A stretch of 40,708 nucleotides of DNA, taken from Nemertoderma westbladi (Eukaryota; Xenacoelomorpha; Nemertodermatida; Nemertodermatidae). The stretch covers positions 1 through 40,708 of the forward strand of contig JAUCBJ010007956.1 of assembly GCA_032718475.1 (NCBI GenBank), given 5' to 3'. The translations under genes and the position numbers were made by a program. Every line of letters begins with the position of its first letter. Position 1 is the stretch's first letter. The notes beneath the pieces were generated by a model. The model saw only the letters and a list, made by a program, of their open reading frames with translations, had not been told where the DNA came from and made no database searches. Shown piece by piece: positions 32,101 through 40,708 of the stretch.

Positions 32101-32252
32101 GTTAACCCCAAAGGAGCCGTTAGGATGGCCAAGGATCCTCAGGCTATGGAATATTGTGGTCGCACTGCTCCTACCGGTACAGCGGCTCCAGGACGGCAAC
32201 AATAACCTTGTCGAGTCACACAAGACCATCCATCCGGCGGGCTGATATGCGA

Positions 32253-32264
32253 TATATATAAGCG
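32253..32264 (+). promoter_or_regulatory. TATA-like element
   Basis: GATATATATAAG followed ~30 bp later by GTTTCACAATCTC. It may be the core promoter of the putative exon at 32475, or part of an unrecognised LTR. Confidence 0.3.
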
Positions 32265-32474
32265 AGGCTAATGGGGGCGTTTCACAATCTCGATTCTCTA
32301 CTGTAAACACTCTTTAGTAGTAACATTGATCGATAAACACACATACGTGTCAACCAACATTTTGCACATTTACGCTCACTTTTCCGTTATTCACAATGTT
32401 CACAATATTCACATATTCACAATGTCACGGTGTTGTTGAGTAGCCTTGGATACTACACTCAATGATGCTATTCA

Positions 32475-32594
32475 ATGAAACAACATTCTCTCTATTGTTC
32501 TTTTGTTCTAATTCTTTCTAGCGTTTTTGTTTCTATGTTGACATTTTGCAAAGCTAGCGGTAGAATTAGAATATGTTTCATGCAAGCAGATCTG
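32475..32594 (+). CDS. Possible first exon of a small secreted protein
   Basis: The ATG opens 40 codons with a strong signal-peptide profile (MKQHSLYCSFVLILSSVFVS, hydrophobic core, then an AS|G-like cleavage region), ending SGRIRICFMQADL just before a GTATGT donor at 32595. A TATA-like element lies ~220 bp upstream. A candidate acceptor at 32992 (TTTTAACAG) would add a short in-phase exon containing a further cysteine and a stop. No family was recognised. The open frame is short and could be chance, so this is a weak call. Confidence 0.3.
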
Positions 32595-33272
32595 GTATGT
32601 TATTTGATAGTAACTCTTTCGGCTATATTTACTCTTTTTATTAATGATTTTTATTATTTTGATTTTTATTATTTTAATAGCTTGATTAATTAAATACAAG
32701 CCAGGGAATTTTAATAAATTTTAATGGAAGAAGCAAGCGCCGCTCCCGTGACTTATTTTATCTTAAATTTTCGGGATTTTTAAATAAATGTCTTTTAAAT
32801 TTATTTTAATCCATGAGGGTGCATGAATCAATAAAAATATTCCCGTAAAATTTATTTTATTTTGTTTATTTATTCCAGAACATGTCTGGGGACGTTAAAC
32901 AACAATTCTAGAAAATTTGTCCTTTAAGTATATCTGTGAGTTCCACGATATCTTAATCAACTAGATTTTCAATTGGTTAAATATTTTAACAGATTTACTG
33001 TTATACGGACATCTCCTACTATACGTAATATTTTAGGCCTAAGGTATACGAGCAATATCGCACGAAGCAATGTCAGTGAGAAGAGGCAAGTCGTTTCCAA
33101 GGTCTACCCAGAGCTTGGTTTAGCCGAGACACGAGGATCTGAACTTTGCGAGATTCCCATTATTTTACTTAACCAAATAGTACCTAAAGCATAGCAGGTT
33201 CTTAGGTAATAGTGACAATAGGTCACAAGACATATTAATAATACTTACAATATAAATTGCAGTAATAACATT
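32595..33272. other. AT-rich sequence, no supported gene
   Basis: Contains only short frames. The 32973-33194 frame contains a KR dibasic site but no recognised domain and may be non-coding. Confidence 0.5.
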
Positions 33273-33318
33273 TCTCACTGTCGGCTTAATATTTAATTAA
33301 GCCGATAGGACAGTGAGA
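33273..33318. repeat. Strong hairpin
   Basis: TCTCACTGTC + GGCTTAAT pairs with ATTAAGCC + GACAGTGAGA, with a 5-nt bulge and a 5-nt loop. It lies downstream (- strand sense) of the BEL/Pao relic, possibly in its 3' LTR. Confidence 0.8.
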
Positions 33319-33800
33319 CCAAGGTATGGGTTCCTATAAATAGGAAAGATTTCTCTTACTGGGGCCGATAATTAATTGAATATATTCGGGCAGGAAGATC
33401 AAAGAGAAAGTGAAGTTATTTCTAACTATAATATAAAACAATATGAATATTATAATAACTAATTTAATTCGTAAATATGTTTTGTATATAAGTTATTGCA
33501 CTAAACTACAAAATAATTACACTTGTAATTATTCTACTAAATTATAAAATAACGAATTAGATAAAAATAATTAAAGTAATATAAAATTACTTAATACAGC
33601 ATACATAGGAAATATAAAAAGGGACATAAAGACAATATGTACCCGCTCCCGTAAATAATGAGTTAATAGAATCCGTGTAGGTCTACTGGATCTGGGAGGT
33701 GGTTGTCGGGATAGTCTCTTGTCTACCGTAGTTACCGGATAACTATCGGTCCCTCTCTAGCAGACACAGACGACCAATTGGGCGGTTGAGTTGCTGCGAC

Positions 33801-34355
33801 TCAAATACGTTTATGTCTCATGGCTATGAGTTCTACTGATCTTACTAAACCGTTGTCTGAAAGATGGGTCTCGAAAATATGACTGATTTGCCATTTCTTA
33901 CGTGGGAGGTCTGAGTCTACAATTAATACCATGAGCGAACCACTTAGTTCTAAGCTGCAGCGTGGGAAGATAATATCATTCGAAATGCGTCGCAAACGGA
34001 GTAGACAACAACTGTATCATTTGCCAGGTCTGATTTTAAGATATTCATCCCCTGGCTCGGGTGTAGACACGGGAAGCATGACCATAGGTTTCTTCAGCAA
34101 GAAGTGCGCTGGTGTTAATGCCTCTAGGGATTCCGGGTCGGACGATACTGGCATCAACGGTCGCTCATTGAGATAGGCGGCGATTTCCATAAAAGTGCGC
34201 AGGAGTTCGTTGGTGAGATACACGCGGCATGGCACTACAAAGTGAAACGCGGTCTTCACACTACGTATGAGTCTGTAACAACTACCTCCCCACCAAGGAA
34301 TGTCTGCTGAATCAAACGTCCAGCTAGAAGCTGTTACTTGCAGCTGATCATCCAC
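33801..34355 (-). pseudogene. BEL/Pao integrase C-terminus and DUF5641-like domain, truncated
   Basis: 34355-34017 encodes WTFDSADIPWWGGSCYRLIR, the C-terminal part of a BEL/Pao integrase core, then YLNERPLMPVSSDPESLEAL and TPAHFLL. After a frame change, 33995-33801 gives SLMVLIVDSDLPRKKWQISH, typical of the DUF5641 tail that follows integrase in BEL/Pao Pol. Only the last part of the integrase remains and the two pieces are out of frame. Confidence 0.85.
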
Positions 34356-34383
34356 CGGTCATTAGTTCCAGTCTTCCACATGA

Positions 34384-34890
34384 TCAGTTATGTCTGTAGG
34401 TGTGTAAAGGCCATGGATCTGCAGGTCGCTTCTCTAAGATCTCTAATGCCTCATGAGTGTTTTGTCCTACCAGTAGTTGAACTCCATGATAATCTACCAT
34501 AAATCGAGGTACTTTATACTTACGGGCAAAGTTGTCATCATCCCAATCATATAATTCAGCTTGACTGGTCGCAAAGTTTTTGATGGCTACAAGTTTTACT
34601 CGCTTAATACTGTTCTTACCATCCTGATCTTGAGGGGAAGATAGTGAAACCATATAATAGTCCGTCTCTATGGTGGACTTCCAAACCTGCATTATTCCTG
34701 AGAGGTTAAGTCTTGTACAAAATCTCTGTTCCCCAGCAAACTGATCTTCAGTTAGGTCTTTGTCTATAAAGGTGTCTGTACTACCTGAATCAAGGAGTGT
34801 GTTTACTACTAAACTCTTACCTTGACCATGTATCCTGAGCTGCACCACTGGAAATTCTCGGATGCCATTTTCATACTGGGAAACCTTCAA
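34384..34890 (-). pseudogene. BEL/Pao aspartic protease-like domain
   Basis: 168 residues, with LLDSGSTDTFI carrying the catalytic DSG triad of a retropepsin-like (DUF1758-type) protease near residue 33, and GVQLLVGQN near the C-terminus as the second conserved element. The open frame starts after a stop following the gag knuckle region. The frame stops just before the integrase remnant, where RT should begin. Confidence 0.8.
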
Positions 34891-34905
34891 GGTGGCTTGG
34901 GTATC

Positions 34906-35235
34906 CTAATGGCTATGGTGTGTTGCCTCCATATCATCCGACGTGGCTTCATGCATAAGAGCATGATCAATGGTGCAATGTATCATATTACATGAAACAT
35001 CATTGTCGGTGAACTCATAGGTAAAAAAGTTAATCATTTCTAAATTAGTGTCAGTGTCATATACGTCACTAAACTGAATGTGTACTTCTGGCTCTGAGAA
35101 CTTGTCATCGTCATAATGAAGCAAAAAGTGATGTTTACACCTACACTTAGAAGACTTCATGTCAGAGTAACACTTGCGTCATTGTTGTCCAGGTTGTAAA
35201 CAATTATAACACTTGTTTTGGGATTTAGAAGTCTC
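34906..35235 (-). pseudogene. BEL/Pao gag zinc-knuckle region
   Basis: The - strand reads NKCYNCLQPGQQ, stop, RKCYSDMKSSKCRCKHHFLL H, matching the paired knuckles and KHH.LLH motif at the end of BEL/Pao Gag. One TGA interrupts it; the following 84-residue frame is acidic. Confidence 0.75.
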
Positions 35236-36098
35236 TACTCCTTTCTTGAATGATATCTGTCTATTTTATTTTATTTAATTTTAGTTTTTGTCAATTTTGA
35301 AACTTTCAATTGAATTGAATTAGGAACTAGGTGTCTTACTATGTTCTCCCTTTGACTTACCTGTTGGTTTGGCCTTTCCATGATTCTGCGAAAAGTATAC
35401 TTCTGCCGTATCTCTGTCAGTGTTCTCCTCTAAAGAAGTTTGACTGTCATAATCTGTATAGCACACTGGTGTGGACCGACGTCTTATTAGAGGATTTTCA
35501 CTAACCTTATGTTCCGGGTTCTTTTCCTTGACCTATCTGATCAGCTGTAACCTGACTTCAGTGGCCCTTCCAAACATTCTAGGAGAAATCGAAGTTTTTC
35601 ACAATTAGATAAAACTGAGTATCTTTATAATATTCGCTAAATGGTAACCACTTCATGAAAACTGAAGTGAGTCTGAAACCGATTGTTGCGCTTCTGTTCG
35701 AGCCATCTGTCGAGTTAAACTCTCTTGCGCTATTGTGTTGTTAAACAGGGGATATTTTGAACATAGAACAGTGTGGGTATTTGGTGAAAGGCTATATGTG
35801 TGTTGTTTATAGAAGACTCCATATTCTCGCCCCTATATATATGCAGTTGCTCTACACCTCGAGCATTATTAGATATATTCCAAGGTGGTTTCAATATAGT
35901 TACAGGAGAAGGTATAACTTTCTGTATATTGACTAGCCAATCGCTATCTAAAGCAATCTACTGTTGTACTTCTTGTAGCTCTGATTTGCGTTCTCTTACT
36001 GTACCTTCTAAAGATCTTACAGTACCTTCTAAGTCTTTTAGCTGATCGACAGTTTGCTCCCTAACTTGACAGATCTCATTAATTCTCCGGCTCATCTG

Positions 36099-36807
36099 TT
36101 ATACTGGGCAAGCAACAGGATGGGGTATCTGCTGGCAATGCATTACCGGAAGTGGCGCTACTATTAGGGCCGTCTCAAAGTGAGGATGGAGGTAAGTTGG
36201 TGAGTTTCTATATGTCCTAAAGATTTGAAGAACCCTTGAACATATCCCGAGGCTGATCGTTTCCAGATGGTTGGGTCTTTGGTGTTCGGCGAAACACCTA
36301 GACGGTATAAATCCTTCCAAGGAGCTGCTCCCAAGTCTAAAGGTTCTCCTAAACTAGAGAGGCGACATTGTTGCTGCACCAATAACGCCATCTCATCCGC
36401 ATCATCTCCAGAGCAGTCCGTCCTGCTGAGGTTCTGGCCCTCCTCGAGCTATTTCTGCTAGATATCCCTCTATGGATTCGAAGATAGGAACCATGGATCC
36501 CTGTAAGGTTCAACTGGAACCGAGGCCGCAGCGGCTATTACATGGTGAGGATATATTTCTTCATCAGGGCAATACTCTACACTACTTTTCAGTGGTACTA
36601 GTTCTAGTGTACTATCTCGGGTACTAGGGTGTTTACTAGTTCTAGTGTACTATCTCGGGTACTAGGGTGTTTACTAGTTTCGCCACTGTTTTCAGTGGCG
36701 GGACGCTCAGACTGGGTCTCTCTGGAAGTGACAGCCTTCCAGCGAGTAAGGCTGTCCTCCAGATCACATTTAAATCGACGTATAATTATATGTCGAAATA
36801 ATTCCAT
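36099..36807 (-). pseudogene. BEL/Pao gag N-terminal region, broken
   Basis: Starts at ATG 36807 (MELFRHIIIRRFKCDLEDSL) and is disrupted by a 38-bp tandem duplication (36598-36676) that shifts the frame. Further down the - strand, PWKDLYRLGVSPNTKDPTIW and KSLGHIETHQLTSIL (36391-36164) look coding. No residual domain is diagnostic by itself; the assignment rests on position upstream of the knuckles. Confidence 0.5.
36598..36676. repeat. 38-bp tandem duplication
   Basis: ACTAGTTCTAGTGTACTATC + TCGGGTACTAGGGTGTTT present twice in succession; 38 is not a multiple of 3. Confidence 0.92.
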
Positions 36808-37075
36808 GTCTCATTAAACACTACCTATAATTATCGGTTGAAATAATTAAATATCAAGCAAAATAATTCAACAGACAACATGTTTTAAATCAACCTATAA
36901 TATTAAGCAAAATAATGCAGTTTTGAAACATTATTTAAATCGATCAATACTGTAATATCAAGCGAAATAATTAAGTTGAAAACATTATTTAAAACGACCG
37001 ATAATATCAATCGAAATAATTCAGCATGGCAAAAATCATTTAAAACGATCAATAATATCACTCGTATTCAATTAT
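36780..37075. repeat. Degenerate AT-rich repeat (about 45-70 bp units)
   Basis: Recurring ATTTAAA.CGA.C.ATAATATCAA then CGAAATAATT elements at irregular spacing, immediately upstream (- strand sense) of the gag start. Confidence 0.55.
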
Positions 37076-37321
37076 TGAATATTGATACTAAATGTTTGCC
37101 ATAACTATCTGCCTATTAACAATAGTAGCAAACAACAACACTATCTATGTATAACATGTATCTATCTATGTTTAAACAGATAGGACTAGATAGAGGCCTA
37201 GACAGTTAAATCAATAATTAAATGAACATATAAATTCAAACGGAATTTGTAATTAAATTATTATTATTCAATTATTATATACGATAATTACAGTAGTACA
37301 ATTACAACAGTATACGTACCG

Positions 37322-37541
37322 TATGTTGGCCCCGAAGGGACAACTTAAAAAATATTTAATTTCGAGTAAAAAAAAAACGACAAAAATAAGAATTTTATGA
37401 ATATTTCGTTTTTGTCGTTTTTTTTATTTGTAGTAAAATTAAAAAAAAACGACAAAAACAAGAGTTTCGTGAATGTTTTGTTTTCGTTTTTTTTTACTCG
37501 AAATGAAATATTTTTTAAGTTGTCCCTTCTGGGCCACCATA
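37322..37541. mobile_element. 220-bp foldback MITE
   Basis: The TIRs begin TATGTTGGCCCCGAAGGG on the left and TATGGTGGCCCAGAAGGG read from the right. They continue through ACAACTTAAAAAATATTT and a TCGAGTAAAAAAAAA tract (~60 bp, few mismatches). GTACCG (37316-37321 and 37542-37547) may be the target duplication. The centre holds further inverted ACGACAAAAA/TTTTTGTCGT segments. Confidence 0.82.
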
Positions 37542-37547
37542 GTACCG

Positions 37548-38385
37548 GTATACACTAACTGAAATAGTATATACATAAACCGATAATATTGGTAGGCCTA
37601 CAACAACTATTCTGATATCGGTATATAGGCTGACACAATTATATACCAATATAACAATATGCCTATGATTTAATACCTATATATCCAAATAAAGTTAATA
37701 AATCACAGCTACAGTAATACTAGATGATAGGAAGTATTAAGTATTTCCGTTACTGGCTGTCAAATACTAAACAATAGTGTTCAGTTACGATAACTGGCCT
37801 AAGTTGTAATAAGTATGATAAGCCTATGAGTTTAAATAAATCTGAGTAAGTTTAATTGATTTATTTATACCCTAAGTGGGTTTATTATGTCAATACTGAA
37901 ATAGATGATATTATTTCTGAGGGTCAGATTCTGTATAAAATGTTGCAGTTATGGTAGGGTAACACTCTTTATGGAGGGTTAATTGAGTGACACTAAATAT
38001 AGATATTGCTAATTACTAAAGTTACTTAACTTCTAAAAAAAAATACTTACATACTTAAAATTCGGATGAGATTACACAATCACTAATATAAACACAAAAC
38101 AAGTTACGAATACAACTTTTAGGGTAATTTTACAAAAGATTTAATACCCAGAAACTTGGTTTCCGTGTTAACAGGGGGAAAACAGAAGTTGGAATAATTA
38201 AATTCCAAGGAAAGTGTCAAAATCTAAACCCTTAGTTAGATACAGACACTTGTACAACATGCAACTCGCAGTTATAATTACTTGAACAGTCTTTCAAAGC
38301 CACCTGCCAGAGGGATCTGTGTATTTAGACTTACTACCTAATCGCTAAAGTGACACTGAACATACGCCAAACAGTCCTTGAGCAG
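37548..38385. other. AT-rich sequence, nothing recognised
   Basis: No domain-bearing ORF, array or TIR pair seen. Confidence 0.5.
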
Positions 38386-38393
38386 GGACTGGG

Positions 38394-38528
38394 ATCGAAT
38401 CGAATCGAATCGAACGAGTTTCACTGGGTCGAAATCGAATCGAAAGCTGTTTTTCCAGAAGTCGAATCGAATCGAAAAATACCGAAATCGAATCGAAAAT
38501 CGAAAGAAAATATTCGATTCGATTCGAC
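38394..38528. repeat. TCGAA/GAATC simple-repeat cluster
   Basis: Interrupted runs of (GAATC)n in both orientations (TCGAATCGAATCGAA then ATTCGATTCGATTCGA). Open frames through it are low-complexity artefacts. Confidence 0.85.
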
Positions 38529-38539
38529 TTTTGAAAATT

Positions 38540-39120
38540 AAACAAAATCAAAGCCTAGATTAATTTAATTAATTATGTGATTTAATAGAAATAGTGTGAT
38601 TTAACTTTTTTTGTTATTTAATTTTTTTTACATATTTTATTACTAAATTCCCTATTATTTTATTATTTTTCACTCATAATAATATTCATCTAACATATAC
38701 CAAAATGTTCAGCAGCTTTATATTAAAATTTCAGAGTAGTAGTTTTATAAAATAAAATATAATAAACTTTGGGTAATGACTAATGGTCCTCTTAAACCTC
38801 AACACGGAGCAACTGTTTCCGAAACAAAAGTTGCTATGCCGTGGTTGTGAGGGTGGACGCATTGAACGAGGTGAGTGGGGCGAGCCATGGAGGTGAGAGT
38901 GGGGGATTACATTTCGCCATTATGGCGAAATGTCCAATAGAAGACACATTAGAAAAATGACCAAAGAAAATGGCGAGAGTGTTCAGTAAAATGAACGGAC
39001 ACAGACGGTGACTAAGTTTGCTTCAGTCAAATATAGTCAAGATGGATTACTGATTTATCACATCCATGCAGGAGATTATTAAGATATTAGATAATTAATA
39101 CTTTGTACCTGTTAATATAT
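38540..39120. other. Unassigned sequence
   Basis: AT-rich at first, then a GC-richer patch (38800-39000) with GTGAGTGGGGCGAGC and an inverted CATTTCGCCATtATGGCGAAATG (38910-38932). No gene recognised. Confidence 0.5.
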
Positions 39121-39191
39121 TTCACTTATATTTGATATAGTACAGATTAAAATGTATAAATGAGTATCCATAAAATCCTTTCTTCACATAC

Positions 39192-39280
39192 AGAACGCTG
39201 ATAAGTACGATAAGTACGAAGAAGCTGAAACGTATTTGGATAAACAAAATATTCCAGATTATGATGTATTTATTAAATAG
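39192..39280 (+). CDS. Possible terminal exon of an unrecognised gene
   Basis: After a good acceptor (TTTCTTCACATACAG) the frame reads NADKYDKYEEAETYLDKQNI, PDYDVFIK and stops at 39278-39280. AATAAA follows at once (39281-39286). The acidic, charged C-terminus looks protein-like, but no family is recognised and no upstream exon was identified. The junction itself (39148-39208) has a near-identical copy at 29518-29574, so part of it may be repeat-derived. Confidence 0.35.
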
Positions 39281-39329
39281 AATAAAATAGCCTCGCGCCG
39301 GTGCAAAACCATGCAACATTTGAACGCTC

Positions 39330-39420
39330 ATAGCTCAGCTATTTTTCAACTAGCGACACACATCCGGCTGATGATAATCGGAAGATTGAAACCGAGGAAC
39401 CGGGTTCGAGCCCCAATAGT
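39330..39420 (+). other. tRNA-like / SINE-head-like sequence
   Basis: TAGCTCAGCTA (A-box-like) and GGGTTCGAGCCCC (strong B box) 64 bp apart, with CCGGCTGATGATAATCGG between, reminiscent of an anticodon arm. The cloverleaf is imperfect, so it is not called a tRNA gene. Confidence 0.35.
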
Positions 39421-39507
39421 GTCGGTTGATAGTTTTCGCTATGGAGAGCATTATCATATTGTCCTGTGTATTACATTATATAATATATCTATAAAAATGT
39501 TATTTAC

Positions 39508-39970
39508 CTTTAAAGTCTCAACCTCAGTGCCAAGTAATTTCAGCGCAGGGCCGACATGGGATGGGCACCCACCTTCACAGGCCATGGTCTCGTGGGAATC
39601 ATAGCAACGGATATTTTCTCCGCTGGTGTTTGTGAACGAGGCTTGCAAGTACCGAGATATAGGAATTAATTCACATTCCTCCTAAATAAATATATTACAA
39701 ATTAATTCGAGAGTTTGCCTAAATGGCAGGCCTTTTAATTTTGTAATTATTCTCCTGTCGAAAGCTTTTTTGGCGCTAATTTTATCATAGACCTACTTCT
39801 AGCCAAAATTACTTTATTTGGTAGGCCTACACGGGTTCTATCACTGCCCGAGACAATTTCAACCCTTGAGTGGTCGAGTCAGAAGAACTTGTTTTACTTA
39901 CCGTAACGTGGATAACCATGAATACCAACATTAACAACACGACGGTCATTTTTAGATATGCGAAATTCAT
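39508..39970 (-). CDS. Pburs: Bursicon-beta-like cystine-knot hormone, exons 1 and 2 (partial)
   Basis: Exon 1 is 39970-39902: the ATG opens a 23-residue signal peptide (MNFAYLKMTVVLLMLVFMVI...) ending at donor GTAAGT (39901-39896). Exon 2 is 39681-39508, phase 0, after acceptor TTATTTAG and before donor GTAAAT. It reads EECELIPISRYLQASF, GENIRCYDSHETMACEGGC, PSHVGPALK. The spacing C-x22-C-x8-C-x3-C and the CEGGCPSHVGPA block match the N-terminal half of the cystine-knot domain of bursicon beta (partner of bursicon), which dimerises with bursicon alpha or itself and signals through the LGR2-type receptor. A GPB5-type glycoprotein hormone is the nearest alternative. The second half of the knot (expected C.CC and final C.C pattern) should lie at lower coordinates, but I did not find it in the window. 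Confidence 0.68.
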
Positions 39971-39985
39971 ATTTTTATTGTATTA

Positions 39986-40312
39986 ATGTATCTTTGTAAT
40001 AATATATAAATATATCTACTCTATGTAATAATGTATCTTTGTAATAATATATAAATATATCTACTCTATGTAATAATGTATCTTTGTAATAATATATAAA
40101 TATATCTACTCTATGTAATAATGTATCTTTGTAATAATATATAAATATATCTACTCTATGTAATAATGTATCTTTGTAATAATATATAAATATATCTACT
40201 CTATGTAATAATGTATCTTTGTAATAATATATAAATATATCTACTCTATGTAATAATGTATCTTTGTAATAATATATAAATATATCTACTCTATGTAATA
40301 ATGTATCTATAA
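39986..40312. repeat. 45-bp minisatellite x 7
   Basis: ATGTATCTTTGTAATAATAT + ATAAATATATCTACTCTATGTAATA repeats at 39986, 40031, 40076, and so on to 40301, with no visible divergence. It starts 16 bp upstream of the bursicon-like ATG, so it lies in the putative 5' UTR or promoter of that - strand gene. Confidence 0.95.
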
Positions 40313-40708
40313 CTTACTGTACCTAACATATAGGCCTACGTATTTTTGTTTATTATGGAATTTTATTTCAAGTCACATTTTAATACAACGTATTTCATTA
40401 TTATTTGAATTACAATTACTATATTAATAATAATATTATACTACAGCCACTACTGTAGCCAGTACAAATAAAAATTTCTGAGATTCAGTTAAAATTTTAG
40501 TAATTTCAGTCTCGACTCACGTAAAACTTTCACGATTTTGCTTTATTATTGGTGTTATGGGTGGGTTATTGCAAAAACTGTGCCCAACAAAAAGTTATAA
40601 CGATTTTGCTGAAATAGTTTTCTGGGTATCGTTCCTGATTGGGTGTATTTGGTCATCTCCCAAATGCAAACTTGATTGGCTAAACTACTCATCAAACTTT
40701 TCCCCTTA
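40313..40708. other. Unassigned right end
   Basis: AT-rich, no ORF with recognisable features. It may be the 5' flank of the - strand bursicon-like gene. Confidence 0.5.

Larger units (their letters stand above)
33801..36807 (-). mobile_element. Internally deleted BEL/Pao LTR retrotransposon relic
   Basis: On the - strand the order is gag (36807-~34906, broken), aspartic protease (34890-34384), then directly integrase C-terminal sequence and DUF5641-like sequence (34355-33801). RT and RNase H, which should lie between protease and integrase, are missing. LTRs could not be recognised by eye on either side. Confidence 0.85.

Noticed and set aside
32973-33194. 73-codon frame with a KR dibasic site (SEKRQVVSKVYPELG)
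   Set aside because: No ATG start, no homology I recognise, and its phase does not match the putative exon at 32475-32594.
38345-38563. Open frames of ~60-68 codons over the TCGAA cluster
   Set aside because: Low-complexity translation of a simple repeat.
39350-39420. Third hammerhead (CTGATGA ... GAAAC at ~39372-39393)
   Set aside because: Stem II has an unpaired U next to the core, and stem I cannot form beside the core beyond one base pair. Only a distant CGACAC/GTGTCG pairing exists, so the tRNA-like reading is simpler.

Overview
The window is AT-rich, intron-containing animal DNA, most likely from a marine invertebrate. The evidence is a cilium gene with short GT-AG introns (CCDC65/DRC2), a bursicon-beta-like cystine-knot hormone gene, and an invertebrate-style transposon mix (CR1/L2, RTE-like and other non-LTR elements, BEL/Pao, foldback elements, many minisatellites). 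The species cannot be named from the sequence. Host genes occupy only the two ends; nearly everything between is repeats and transposons.

Layout. 1-1964: a 91-bp minisatellite in what is probably a CCDC65 intron, then the last three CCDC65 exons (+ strand) and a poly(A) signal. 2140-19324: a ~6.2 kb unit present twice in tandem at roughly 99.9% identity. Copy A is interrupted by a 4.76 kb non-LTR retrotransposon with two long open frames (2263-7018), and copy B keeps the empty target site. Each unit carries an antisense RTE-like relic, a foldback MITE with telomere-like motifs, and a hairpin resembling a decayed hammerhead ribozyme. 19908-21444: a foldback element whose ~600 bp inverted arms are made of 15/17-bp monomers, flanked by an 8-bp target duplication. 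21655-27016: minisatellites, LINE fragments joined head to tail, a 1.1 kb element with ~130-bp terminal inverted repeats, and a 5'-truncated CR1/L2-type LINE (- strand).

27821-32027: a broken non-LTR element on the - strand, split by a 26-bp x 55 minisatellite and by a 766-bp insertion. That insertion (28739-29504, 12-bp target duplication) holds two tandem units, each with tRNA-like A/B boxes followed by a canonical type I hammerhead ribozyme on the - strand. Cleavage at both ribozymes would release a 414-nt RNA. This is the most notable system in the window: a retrozyme- or Penelope-LTR-like self-cleaving element. 33801-36807: an internally deleted BEL/Pao element (- strand). 37322-37541: another foldback MITE. 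39192-39280: a possible last exon of an unrecognised + strand gene. 39508-39970: two exons of a secreted bursicon-beta-like hormone (- strand; the rest of the gene was not found). The window closes with a 45-bp minisatellite.

Most structure here is insertion history. The duplication came before the 2263 LINE insertion, the hammerhead element landed in an older LINE, and minisatellites grew inside transposon coding sequence. The tandem duplication could also be an assembly artefact (two haplotypes joined); the sequence alone does not decide this.
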